64,000 nt of DNA, taken from contig NZ_JACVWU010000030.1 in assembly GCF_014596915.1 (NCBI RefSeq), positions 1-64,000 on the forward strand, given 5' to 3'. Shown piece by piece: positions 41,044-48,798 of this stretch. Made by a program: the position numbers and the translations under genes. The first letter of the stretch is position 1, and every line of letters begins with the position of its first letter. This stretch comes from Streptomyces sp. TRM68416 (GTDB taxonomy: Bacteria; Actinomycetota; Actinomycetes; Streptomycetales; Streptomycetaceae). The notes under the pieces were generated by a model. It made no database searches and was not told where the DNA came from. It saw nothing but the letters and a program-made list of their open reading frames with translations.

Positions 41044-41661
41044 TCAGCCGGCCTCGTCGAGCAGCAACTCCGCGGCCACCCGCGCGCCGTCGGTGCGGAT
41101 CGCGCCGACCGCAACGGCCGCCCGGGCTCGGGCCTCGGGAGCGAGGGCGAGCGCGGCCAACAGGGATGCGAAGGTCGGGTTCGGGCCGTCGTGTGCCGTG
41201 CCGGTGCCGACGCGGCCCGCCCAGTACGGCTGGTCCGTGGCGACGCAGCAGGAGTCGGCGCAGTTCCGGGTGGCCGAGGGTGTGGGCGCAGTGGGCGGTC
41301 AGGGCGTCGACGGGGCGGCTTCGGGCGAGTCCGGCGGCCACGGCCGCTCCCGCATGGAGGTGGGCGATGACGACGACGTCCGGGCGCGGTGAGGCGGACG
41401 TGCGGTGCGTGAGGTCCTCCACCAGGCCCCGGAGCGCCGCGCGGAACACGGGGTCCAGGGACAGGCCCCCAACTCCGCTCACGCCTAGTCCTGTTCCTCG
41501 GTGGGGGCGTCGGGCGGTGCGGGGACGTAGCGGCGGTGGCCCGCGGGGGTGCGCTCGGCAGGGCTGACGATGCCGCGGTCGGACCGGAGCCGCACCGTCT
41601 CTACCGTCAGGCCGGTGCGGCGGGCGAGTTCGCCGATCGAGTACAGGGTGTCCCCGTGCAT
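41044..41661 (-). pseudogene. MerR family regulator, broken
   Basis: The leftward frame from ATG 41661 gives a MerR helix-turn-helix (LYSIGELARRTGLTVETVRL, RGIVSPAERTPAGHRRY) but hits a TAG at 41485. Three bases later a GTG (41482) opens another frame with LDPVFRAALRGLVEDLTHRT and VDALTAHCAHTLGHPELRRLLL. The sequence then continues in a third frame (VATDQPYWAGRVGTG to a TGA at 41044). These pieces resemble the N- and C-terminal parts of one MerR-type regulator with the linker deleted. An alternative is a short HTH protein plus an unrelated second gene. Confidence 0.5.
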
Positions 41662-41756
41662 GCCCCCGCCCTCCGGTCTCCCCCGGCGGGGAGACTCAAG
41701 TCGGCGACCCGCAGGCCTTGCACGTCGGCGGGGCGTAGAGGGCATACCCTCGGCGG

Positions 41757-42377
41757 ATGGCGAAGTACTTCGACGTGCACCCCGACAACCCCCAGCCGCG
41801 TATCGTCTCCCAGATCGCCGACAGCGTCCGAGCCGATGCGCTCATCGCGTATCCGACGGACTCCTGTTACGCGCTGGGCTGCCGGCTCGGCAGCCGTGAC
41901 GGCATCGACCGGATCCGCACCATCCGCAAGCTGGACGACCGACACCATTTCACCCTTGTCTGCCAGGACTTCGCGCAGCTCGGCCAGTTCGTCCGGGTCG
42001 ACAACGACGTCTTCCGCGCGATCAAGGCGTGTACACCCGGCAGTTACACCTTCATCCTGCCCGCGACGCGGGAGGTGCCGCGCATGCTCCAGCACCCGAA
42101 GAAGAAGACCGTGGGCGTACGCATCCCCGATCATGTCGTGGCGCAGGCGCTGCTGGCCGAGCTGGGCGAGCCGCTGCTGTCCAGCACGCTGCTGCTGCCC
42201 GACGAGGACGAGCCCATGACCCAGGGCTGGGAGATCAAGGACCGTCTGGACCATGTGCTGGACGCGGTGGTCGACTCCGGGGACTGCGGCACCGAGCCGA
42301 CGACGGTCATCGACTTCTCCGGCGGCGAGGCCGAGATCGTGCGGCGGGGGGCGGGGGACACATCGCGATTCGAGTGA
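41757..42377 (+). CDS. Sua5/YciO/YrdC family protein (YciO-like)
   Basis: A 206-residue protein of the threonylcarbamoyl-AMP synthase superfamily: DALIAYPTDSCYALGCRLG, IRTIRKLDDRHHFTLVCQDF, KACTPGSYTFILPATREVPRML, KTVGVRIPDHVVAQALL and GEPLLSSTLLLPDEDEP. The KKKTVGVRIPDH form and the lack of the C-terminal Sua5 domain fit the YciO subgroup. Threonylcarbamoyl-AMP is the precursor of tRNA t6A, but YciO's own role is less certain. The ATG at 41757 has CGGCGG upstream and no strong Shine-Dalgarno. Confidence 0.9.
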   Translation: MAKYFDVHPDNPQPRIVSQIADSVRADALIAYPTDSCYALGCRLGSRDGIDRIRTIRKLDDRHHFTLVCQDFAQLGQFVRVDNDVFRAIKACTPGSYTFILPATREVPRMLQHPKKKTVGVRIPDHVVAQALLAELGEPLLSSTLLLPDEDEPMTQGWEIKDRLDHVLDAVVDSGDCGTEPTTVIDFSGGEAEIVRRGAGDTSRFE

Positions 42378-42450
42378 GGCGGGGCGTTTCAGGGCTCCCC
42401 TGACCTGTTCCTTCCGCACACTCTTCGCTCAGAGAGGCAGCACACCCGTC

Positions 42451-43206
42451 ATGACCGCCATACAGGGATCCGCAGTCGACATCGCCACCGAGGACGGCAC
42501 CGCCGACGCGTACCTGGCCCACCCCGTCGACGGGAACCCGCGGCCCGGGGTCCTGCTCTACATGGACGCCTTCGGTCCGCGCCCCCGGCTGCGGTCCATG
42601 GCGGACCGGTTGGCCGAGGCCGGATACACGGTCCTGGTGCCCCACCTCTTCTACCGCCACGGACGTGCGCCCGTGGTCGAACTGCCCGAGTTCATCGACC
42701 CGGAGGCGCGTCCGGACATCTTCGAGCGGCTCGGGCCGATCATGCGGGCGCTGACCCCGGAGCTCGCGATGCGGGACGCCGGTGCGTATCTGGGGTGGCT
42801 GGCCGACAGCCCTCTGGTCGCCGACGGTCCGGTCGCGCTGACCGGCTACTGCATGGGCGCCCGGCTGGCCCTGCTGACCGCCGGCACCCATCCGGACCGG
42901 GTGGCGGCCGCGGCCGGCTTCCACGGCGGGCGCCTGGCGACCGAGGACCCGGACAGCGCGCACCTGATCGCCGACCGGATCACCGCGGAGGTGTACTTCG
43001 GCCACGCCGACCGGGACCCGTCACTCCCCCGCGACCAGATCGACCGCCTCGACAAGGCCCTGACCGCTGCGGGCGTACGTCACCGCTGCGAGGTCTACCC
43101 GGGAGCGCCCCACGGTTTCACCCAGGCCGACACCTCCGCGTACGACCGCGAGGCGGACGAGCGGCACTGGGCGGCGCTGCTGGATCTCCTCCGCCGCACG
43201 TTCTGA
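42451..43206 (+). CDS. Dienelactone hydrolase family protein
   Basis: A 251-residue alpha/beta hydrolase of the dienelactone hydrolase type: PGVLLYMDAFGPRPRLRSMADRL, the Cys nucleophile elbow ALTGYCMGARLALL, YFGHADRDPSLP (Asp) and YPGAPHGFTQAD (His). The Cys-Asp-His triad is typical. Such enzymes open lactones from aromatic degradation, but many genomic copies have unknown substrates. It lies 73 bp behind the YciO-like gene. The ATG at 42451 has AGAGAGG 12 bases upstream. Confidence 0.92.
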   Translation: MTAIQGSAVDIATEDGTADAYLAHPVDGNPRPGVLLYMDAFGPRPRLRSMADRLAEAGYTVLVPHLFYRHGRAPVVELPEFIDPEARPDIFERLGPIMRALTPELAMRDAGAYLGWLADSPLVADGPVALTGYCMGARLALLTAGTHPDRVAAAAGFHGGRLATEDPDSAHLIADRITAEVYFGHADRDPSLPRDQIDRLDKALTAAGVRHRCEVYPGAPHGFTQADTSAYDREADERHWAALLDLLRRTF

Positions 43207-43370
43207 GCCAGACCGACTGCACTCATGGCCGGAATGCGATGCCCGGTGGCCGGAGTTCACGTCCGGTGCCCCAGAGTTAACTGTGGACTCGCGGTAACGG
43301 CTTGCTCTGCCCGTTCATTACCCGTAGACCTTGCACGACAACTGGCGATGACTCTGGGGGGAGTTGGCGC

Positions 43371-44252
43371 ATGCAAGGCACGGTGGACGGGTTCCGCTAC
43401 GGAGCGGTGACACCGGTGGCGGCCTATGTGATGGCCTGCCTGGGTGGGGCCCTGGGGTTGCGGTGCGTCGTCCGCTCCCTCATCAACGAGCACTCGTGGA
43501 AACCCGGTTGGCTGGCGCTGGGCGCCGCCTCGATCGGCTGCGGCATCTGGACGATGCACTTCATCGCGATGATCGGCTTCCATGTCGAGGAGACCCGGAT
43601 CCGCTACGACACGAGCCTGACGGTGCTGAGTCTGGCCGTGGCGATCGTCGTGGTCGGCATCGGCGTGTTCATGGTCGGCTACCGCGGCGCCGGAGCCGTC
43701 ACGCTGACCATGGCGGGCGCCGTCACCGGGCTCGGCGTCGCGGCGATGCACTACCTCGGCATGGCGGCGATGCGGCTCAACGGCGAGATCCGCTACGACG
43801 GCTTCACCGTCGCCCTGTCCCTGCTGATCGCGGTTGCCGCGGCGACGGCCGCTCTGTGGGCCGCCGTCTCCGTACACGGCTTCCTGACGAGCCTCGGGGC
43901 CAGCCTGGTCATGGGCGTGGCGGTGTCCGGGATGCACTACACCGGTATGGCCGCCGTCAACGTACATGTGCACAGCGCGACCGGCGGTGCCTGGTCGGGC
44001 GAATCGCCCACCTCCCTGCTGCTGCCCATGCTCCTGGGGCCGGTGATCTTCCTTCTGCTGGCCGGGGTCGTGGTCATGTTCGACCCGCTGCTGGTGCTCG
44101 GCGACGGCGAGTGGAACCGGCCCTCGGGCCCACGCGCGAAATCCGTCGAACCGGCCGCCGGTTCCCTCTTCGACGCCCGCTCCTCGGCCGCCGGTCCGCG
44201 CTGGCAACAGCCGGGGCCGCCGGAGGACGCGGCACGCACCCGCGAGTGGTGA
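43371..44252 (+). CDS. MHYT domain membrane protein
   Basis: A 293-residue integral membrane protein with seven hydrophobic segments and three copies of the MHYT motif (WTMHFIAMIGF, AAMHYLGMAAM, SGMHYTGMAAV). The conserved Met/His near the outer face are proposed to bind copper and sense O2, CO or NO. Unlike many relatives it carries no GGDEF/EAL output; the C-terminal 60 residues are Pro/Ser/Arg-rich and disordered. GGGGGAG lies eight bases before the ATG. It is convergent with an ArsR regulator. Confidence 0.93.
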   Translation: MQGTVDGFRYGAVTPVAAYVMACLGGALGLRCVVRSLINEHSWKPGWLALGAASIGCGIWTMHFIAMIGFHVEETRIRYDTSLTVLSLAVAIVVVGIGVFMVGYRGAGAVTLTMAGAVTGLGVAAMHYLGMAAMRLNGEIRYDGFTVALSLLIAVAAATAALWAAVSVHGFLTSLGASLVMGVAVSGMHYTGMAAVNVHVHSATGGAWSGESPTSLLLPMLLGPVIFLLLAGVVVMFDPLLVLGDGEWNRPSGPRAKSVEPAAGSLFDARSSAAGPRWQQPGPPEDAARTREW

Positions 44253-44281
44253 GGCACGGCGTGGACCCCCGCGAAGGGCGG

Positions 44282-44632
44282 TTACGCCGACGGCCCCCTC
44301 TCCCCTTGCGCCGCCTTCAGGTCGGCGAGCAGTTCGGCCTGGCCTGCCAGGACGCCGGAGAGGATGGTGCGGGCGACACGGAGCAGTTCGGCGACGTGCG
44401 GGCTGGTGAGCGAGTAGTGGACGGTCGAGCCCTCCTTGCGGGTGACCACCAGGTTCGCGCGGCGCAGCACGGCCAACTGCTGGGAGAGGTGCGCGGGTTC
44501 GATGCCGACCTCGGGCAGCATCTCGGCGACCGAGTGCTCGCGTTCGCTCAGCAGTTCCAGGACCCGGATCCGGGCCGGATGGCCGAGCGTCTTGAAGAAC
44601 TCCGCCTTCAGTTGGTACAGCGGCGTACTCAT
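44282..44632 (-). CDS. ArsR family transcriptional regulator
   Basis: A 116-residue winged helix: PLYQLKAEFFKTLGHPARIRVLELL, LSQQLAVLRRANLVV and wing RKEGSTVHYSL. It has no evident metal-ligand cysteines. It is closely related to the ArsR-type proteins at 17033 and 47802. GGGGGAG lies six bases before ATG 44632. A TTGC/GCAA dyad upstream matches the one before the 47802 gene, suggesting autoregulation or crosstalk. Confidence 0.92.
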   Translation of the reverse strand: MSTPLYQLKAEFFKTLGHPARIRVLELLSEREHSVAEMLPEVGIEPAHLSQQLAVLRRANLVVTRKEGSTVHYSLTSPHVAELLRVARTILSGVLAGQAELLADLKAAQGERGPSA

Positions 44633-44677
44633 CGTGCCCTCCCCCTTCCCGACACCACCGTGACGGCCTCCTCCAGG

Positions 44678-44697
44678 AGTTGCCGACCTTAGCAATT
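44678..44697. promoter_or_regulatory. ArsR-type operator candidate (TTGC-N8-GCAA)
   Basis: AGTTGC (44678-44683), eight bases, GCAATT (44692-44697). Half-sites and spacing equal those at 48240-48259. It lies 46-65 bp upstream of the ArsR ATG at 44632. Confidence 0.55.
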
Positions 44698-44748
44698 CCC
44701 GAGGTCATGCGCGTGGGAGGGGGTGCGCCGGTGCCGTGGGGGCGGAGG

Positions 44749-45150
44749 TCAGTCCTCGACGGCCCATCCGGTGGTGCGCCACTCGTGGCGGCCCGCCGCG
44801 GACTCCGTGCGGCCCGTGCCGTGCGCCGCGCGTGCGGTCGGCAGGTCGGCGTGGACGGGGATCGGCGGGCCGTCGCCGGTCGGGACGAGGGAACCGTCGG
44901 CGGGGATGGCCGCCAGCTCCAGGCCGCGGCCCGCCTCCAGCAGCCGGTGCGCGGCCTCGGCGATCGCCATCTGCCCCTCGGCGGACCAGCCGCGCAGCTC
45001 GGTCAGGTCGACGATCACCGGTCCGGTGCCGCGTCCCAGGGCCCAGCCGACCGCGCCGGTGAACCGGCGGGCCGCGTCGGGGCCGAGGTAACCGGCGACG
45101 GAGAGGATGCCGAGGTTCTCCTCGACGGTGTAGCGCCAGTCGATGGTCAT
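44749..45150 (-). CDS. STAS domain protein (anti-anti-sigma-like)
   Basis: A 133-residue protein with one STAS domain (residues about 5-100: ENLGILSVAGYLGPDAARRF, VIVDLTELRGWSAEGQMAI, ELAAIPADGSLVP). The usual phosphorylatable Ser/Thr may be the Ser of GWSAEG. The C-terminal 30 residues are His/Thr/Gly-rich. It lies downstream of a HATPase anti-sigma-type gene in the same direction, so the two could form a partner-switching pair. Confidence 0.82.
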   Translation of the reverse strand: MTIDWRYTVEENLGILSVAGYLGPDAARRFTGAVGWALGRGTGPVIVDLTELRGWSAEGQMAIAEAAHRLLEAGRGLELAAIPADGSLVPTGDGPPIPVHADLPTARAAHGTGRTESAAGRHEWRTTGWAVED

Positions 45151-45189
45151 GCGGGTGTGCTTCCTTCTACGGTGCTGCGGTCGCCCAGG

Positions 45190-45275
45190 GGGCGTTCAGG
45201 TGTGCAGGGGGCGTTCAGGGGTCGTTCAGTCGTCGTTCAGCCGTTGCTCAGAGGTCGTCCGGCGGTCGTTCGGAG
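45190..45275. repeat. Cluster of CGTTCAG repeats over a stop codon
   Basis: CGTTCAG begins at 45193, 45212, 45223 and 45234, with related CGTTGCTCAG and CGTTCGG further right. The copy at 45234 contains the TGA stop (minus strand) of the HATPase gene ending at 45237; the others extend past it. Confidence 0.6.
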
Positions 45276-45689
45276 GGGAAGGGTGATCCAGATGCTCTTG
45301 CCCCCGCCGTCGGCGTCGGCCCGGACCACCGCCGTACCGCTCAGGGCGAGGACGAGTTCCATGACGGTGCCGAGACCGCCGTCGCCGGTGAGCATGCAGC
45401 GCAGCGGGGGCTGGTACGGGTGCCGGTCGTGCACGGCGAGGGCCAGGCAGTCCGAGCCCGCCGCGTAGACCACGGTCATCTGCGGGGAGACGGCGGCCGC
45501 GTGCCGGACGCTGTTGGTGACGAGTTCGCCGAGGATCAGCAGGGCCGGGCCCACCGTGGGGTGGCTCAGGCCGATCCCCCATTCGGCCAGGGCGTGCTCG
45601 GCCGTCTCGCGGGCGATCCGTACGGCGGACGGTTCGGTGGGCAGCGTGAGCACGTGCCGACGGGTCAGGACTTCGCCGTGCGCGGTCAT
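45237..45689 (-). CDS. HATPase_c2 anti-sigma-type ATP-binding protein
   Basis: A 150-residue GHKL ATPase resembling anti-sigma kinases of the RsbW/SpoIIAB type: LPTEPSAVRIARETAEHAL, LLILGELVTNSVRHA (N box), LALAVHDRHP (G1-like) and GGLGTVMELV (G2-like). In Streptomyces many such proteins bind a sigma factor or phosphorylate a STAS protein. The ATG at 45689 overlaps the stop of the flavin-barrel gene. Confidence 0.88.
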   Translation of the reverse strand: MTAHGEVLTRRHVLTLPTEPSAVRIARETAEHALAEWGIGLSHPTVGPALLILGELVTNSVRHAAAVSPQMTVVYAAGSDCLALAVHDRHPYQPPLRCMLTGDGGLGTVMELVLALSGTAVVRADADGGGKSIWITLPLRTTAGRPLSNG

Positions 45690-46096
45690 CACGCCTCCGT
45701 TCGGGCGAGGCGGAAGCCGGTGACGCTCTGGGGGTGCAGACGCAGCAGGGTGTCGTGCGGGCCGTGGGTCCAGCCGCTGAGGGAGCGCCGGTAGTGGGCG
45801 GCCTCGTCGGGATCCGTGATCGCCTCGGCCGGGCCGGAGACGGTGACCGTCCAGCCGGTGCCGGGTACGGCCCGGATCTCGTCCACGTGGTAGGCCGCCG
45901 TCGCCCGCACCGACGCGGCCGGGGCGGGGGCGCGGACGACCAGGGTGCCGTACTCCCACACGTGTCGGCCGGGCCGGACCGCGGTCCCGTTGCGCTGCGC
46001 GTACACCAGGCGGCCCAGGCTGGTGCCCTCCAGCAGCCACAGTGCCTCCGCGCCGGAGACCTCGACCATGCGCAGGGACGTGGGGGCAGCGCTCAT
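45689..46096 (-). CDS. Pyridoxamine-5-phosphate-oxidase-like split-barrel protein
   Basis: A 135-residue protein of the PPOX/flavin-reductase split-barrel type: LWLLEGTSLGRLVYAQRNGTAV, VRATAAYHVDEIRAV, GWTVTVSGPAEAITDPDEAA and DTLLRLHPQSVTGFRL. Such proteins bind FMN, F420 or heme and include redox sensors and nitroreductase-like enzymes. The cofactor is unknown here. Its start overlaps the SulP stop (46093-46096) and its stop overlaps the HATPase ATG. Confidence 0.88.
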   Translation of the reverse strand: MSAAPTSLRMVEVSGAEALWLLEGTSLGRLVYAQRNGTAVRPGRHVWEYGTLVVRAPAPAASVRATAAYHVDEIRAVPGTGWTVTVSGPAEAITDPDEAAHYRRSLSGWTHGPHDTLLRLHPQSVTGFRLARTEA

Positions 46097-47805
46097 TGCG
46101 GGACTTCCTCACCGGCGGGTCGGGGTTTCGGGGCGGGGCGGGCGCGCAGGAGGCCGGCCGTCTCCAGGTGGTCGCGGGCGGCCCGGATCGCCTCGGGGGT
46201 GCTGTCGTAGGTGCGGCCGTCGTGGCGCAGCGGCTCCAGTGCGCCGACGGAGTCGAGGACCTGGAGCTGGCCGGGGCGTATGCCGGAGGCGAGGACGAGG
46301 ATGCCGCGCCGCCCCAGCTTCTCCACGGCGTCCTTGAGGACGAGGGCGCCCGTGGCGTCCATGGTGGACACGCGAGACATCCGCAGGATCACCACGCGGA
46401 CGTCGGTGACGTCGGTCAGCTCCAGCAGGAAGCGGTGGGCGGCGGCGAAGAACAGCGGGCCGTCGATGCGGTAGGCCAGGATGTGCTCGGCCAGCAGCGC
46501 GTGTTCCTCGGCGGTGTGGTCGCCGCGGTCGAGCGGCACCTGGTCGAGGCGGGCCTGCTTGGCGACGGCCCGCAGGGCGAGGGCGCCCGCGACGGCCAGG
46601 CCGATGACGACGGCGTACACGAGGTCGAGGACGAGGGTCGCGGCGGCGGTGAGGACGAGGATCAGGGCGTCGGAGCGGGTGGCCTTGGCCATGGCCCGCA
46701 GCGAGCCGACCTCGACCATGCGGATGGCGGTGGCGAGCAGGACACCGGCGAGGGCGGCGAGCGGGATCTTCGAGACCAGGGGTGCCGCCGCAAAGACGAT
46801 CACGGCGAGTACCGCGGCGTGGGTGAGGGCGGCGAGCCGGGAGCTCGCGCCGGCGCGGACGTTGACCGCGGTGCGGGCGATGGCGCCGGTCGCGGGGACG
46901 CCGCCGAAGAGCGGGGCGGCGATGTTGGCGAGGCCCTGGCCGAACAGTTCGCGGTCCGGGTCGTGCTGCTGGCCGACGGTCATGCCGTCGGCGACCGACG
47001 CCGAGAGCAGGGATTCCAGGGCGGCGAGGGCGGCGACCGCCACGGCCGGGGCGAGGAGGGTGCCGAGCGAGCCGAGGTCGAGGAAGGACAGGGAGGGGGC
47101 GGGCAGGCCGGAGGGCAGGTCGCCGATCGGCTTCGCCGCGTCCAGCCCGACGGCCTGTGTGACGACCGTCGCTGCGATCACGGCCAGGACGGAGAACGGC
47201 ACGGTCGGCCGCCATCGGGCGCCGGCCAGCATGACGGCGGCCACCGCGATCGCGAGGCCGAGGGCGGTCCCGTTCGGGGCCTCGGCGAACTCCTCGAACG
47301 CCCGCCAGGTCACCGCCAGGACGTGGTCGCCCTCGGGCTTGGGCACGCCGAGGGCGCTCGGGATCTGCTGCAGGCCGATCACGCAGGCGATGCCGAGCGT
47401 GAAGCCCTCCACCACGGGTGCGGGGATGTAGCGCATGTACCGGCCGGCCTTCAGCGCGGCCAGCGCCACCAGCATCACGCCGGCCATCAGCCCCACGGTC
47501 AGCACCCCGCCCGGCCCGTACTGGCCGACGATCGGCACGAGGACGACGGTCATGGCGCCGGTGGGCCCGGACACCTGCAGATTCGATCCGCCGAAGAGCG
47601 CCGCGAGCGCGCCGGCGATCACGGCGGTGGCCAGTCCGGCCTCCGCGCCGAGGCCGGAGGAGACGCCGAAGCCGAGGGCGAGCGGGAGTGCCACGATCGC
47701 CACGGTGAGCCCGGCCAGCAGGTCCCGGCGGGGGTCGCGGCGCGTCTCCGCCAGATCGGCGCGGGTGGGCAGCAGCGAGGTGACGCGGGCGAGCGTGCCG
47801 CTCAT
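46093..47805 (-). CDS. SulP family anion transporter with STAS domain
   Basis: A 570-residue SulP transporter: about 12-14 membrane spans (LLAGLTVAIVALPLALGFGV, SNLQVSGPTGAMTVVLVPIV, VVEGFTLGIACVIGLQQIP) and a C-terminal STAS domain (residues about 450-550, IDGPLFFAAAHRFLLELTDV, VVILRMSRVSTMDATGALVL). Members move sulfate or bicarbonate with sodium or protons. It is fused in expression to an upstream ArsR regulator (stop/start overlap) and to the flavin-barrel gene downstream. The tail is Pro/Arg-rich. Confidence 0.95.
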   Translation of the reverse strand: MSGTLARVTSLLPTRADLAETRRDPRRDLLAGLTVAIVALPLALGFGVSSGLGAEAGLATAVIAGALAALFGGSNLQVSGPTGAMTVVLVPIVGQYGPGGVLTVGLMAGVMLVALAALKAGRYMRYIPAPVVEGFTLGIACVIGLQQIPSALGVPKPEGDHVLAVTWRAFEEFAEAPNGTALGLAIAVAAVMLAGARWRPTVPFSVLAVIAATVVTQAVGLDAAKPIGDLPSGLPAPSLSFLDLGSLGTLLAPAVAVAALAALESLLSASVADGMTVGQQHDPDRELFGQGLANIAAPLFGGVPATGAIARTAVNVRAGASSRLAALTHAAVLAVIVFAAAPLVSKIPLAALAGVLLATAIRMVEVGSLRAMAKATRSDALILVLTAAATLVLDLVYAVVIGLAVAGALALRAVAKQARLDQVPLDRGDHTAEEHALLAEHILAYRIDGPLFFAAAHRFLLELTDVTDVRVVILRMSRVSTMDATGALVLKDAVEKLGRRGILVLASGIRPGQLQVLDSVGALEPLRHDGRTYDSTPEAIRAARDHLETAGLLRARPAPKPRPAGEEVPQ

Positions 47806-48143
47806 CGCCGGGTGCCCTCGGTTCCCCGCAGCTCGTCGAGGAGTTCGCCGCGTCCGGACAGCATCTCGGTCAGGATGCGGCGTGCGGCCTTCATCAGGTC
47901 GGCGACGTCGCCGCCGGCCAGTTCGTACACGACGGTGGAGCCCTCGCGGGTCGCGGTGACGATCCCCGAGCGCCGCAGCACGGCCAGTTGCTGGGACAGT
48001 CCGGAGGGCTCGACCTCGATGGCCGCCAGCAGGTCCCGTACCGGCATCGGGCCGTCCTGGAGGAGTTCCAGCACCCGGATCCGCACCGGATGCCCGAGCA
48101 TCCGGAAGAACTCGGCCTTGGCCTGGTACAGCGGAACGGACAC
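47802..48143 (-). CDS. ArsR family transcriptional regulator of the SulP operon
   Basis: A 113-residue winged helix, PLYQAKAEFFRMLGHPVRIRVLELL, LSQQLAVLRRSGIV, wing REGSTVVYEL. It is nearly interchangeable with the product at 17033 and related to that at 44282. No metal-ligand cysteines are seen. It is the first gene of the operon running to the HATPase gene, with its TGA inside the SulP ATG. A 20-bp near-palindrome 97 bp upstream is the likely operator. Confidence 0.93.
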   Translation of the reverse strand: MSVPLYQAKAEFFRMLGHPVRIRVLELLQDGPMPVRDLLAAIEVEPSGLSQQLAVLRRSGIVTATREGSTVVYELAGGDVADLMKAARRILTEMLSGRGELLDELRGTEGTRR

Positions 48144-48239
48144 GATCCCTCGGTTTCCCTGCGAGCCCCACCCGGGAGTGGCTGTGGTGGTGGCTGTGCC
48201 CGCGGCTACCTACGAGCACAGCCATCACAGCATCTAATC

Positions 48240-48259
48240 AATTGCGAAATTTTGCAATT
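48240..48259. promoter_or_regulatory. 20-bp near-perfect palindrome, ArsR-type operator candidate
   Basis: AATTGC (48240-48245) and GCAATT (48254-48259) flank eight bases. The whole 20 bp is palindromic except for one position, and it is strikingly AT-rich in this GC-rich DNA. It lies between the ArsR gene and the zinc-ribbon gene, both on the minus strand, so it may also affect the latter's 3' end only. Confidence 0.7.
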
Positions 48260-48301
48260 CCGCATCACGTGATGTCCCTGGCGTTCCCGTCGGGAGGGGG
48301 G

Positions 48302-48661
48302 TCAGGCCTTCTTGACCACGCTGGACTTCAGCTGCATCGCCCCGAAGCCGTCGACCTTGCAGTCGATGTCGTGCCCGTCGACGCCGTCGACCAGCCGGAT
48401 GTTGCGCACCTTGGTGCCGGCCTTGATCCCCGAGGGGCTGCCCTTGACCTTCAGCGCCTTGACGACGACCACGCTGTCGCCGTCCTGGAGCACATTGCCC
48501 ACGGAGTCCTTCACGACGCGCTCGCCGGCGTCGCCCCCGCCGTCGGCGGCGCTGTCGGCGGGTACCCATTCGTGGCCGCACTCGGGGCAGACCACCAGGG
48601 CGTTCATCTCGTAGGTGTACTCACAGGAGCACTTCGGACAGGGGGGAGGATTCTCGATCAT
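48302..48661 (-). CDS. Zinc ribbon YjdM/PhnA-like protein
   Basis: A 119-residue protein: an N-terminal zinc ribbon (CPKC...CPEC, residues about 8-30) and a PhnA-like domain (VVKDSVGNVLQDGDSVVVVKALKVKG, GTKVRNIRLVDG, GHDIDCKVDGFGAMQLKSSVVKK). The family is widespread and often labelled alkylphosphonate utilisation protein, but its function is not established. The ATG at 48661 is chosen because the zinc ribbon starts right after it. Confidence 0.92.
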   Translation of the reverse strand: MIENPPPCPKCSCEYTYEMNALVVCPECGHEWVPADSAADGGGDAGERVVKDSVGNVLQDGDSVVVVKALKVKGSPSGIKAGTKVRNIRLVDGVDGHDIDCKVDGFGAMQLKSSVVKKA

Positions 48662-48798
48662 CCGGCCAGCGTACCCAGCGCCCGGAGGACCGGGACGCAC
48701 CCCGGGCGCCGGGGGTGGGCCCCTCGCGCCCCAACTCCTTTGCCCTGTACGGCACTCCCGCCCTCCCTGCGTTCGTAGATCATTGTTACGGTGCAGCG

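Noticed and set aside
46042..48237. A 731-residue plus-strand frame opposite the SulP transporter
   Set aside because: The opposite strand has an unmistakable SulP/STAS protein. This frame is Gly/Asp/Arg low-complexity.
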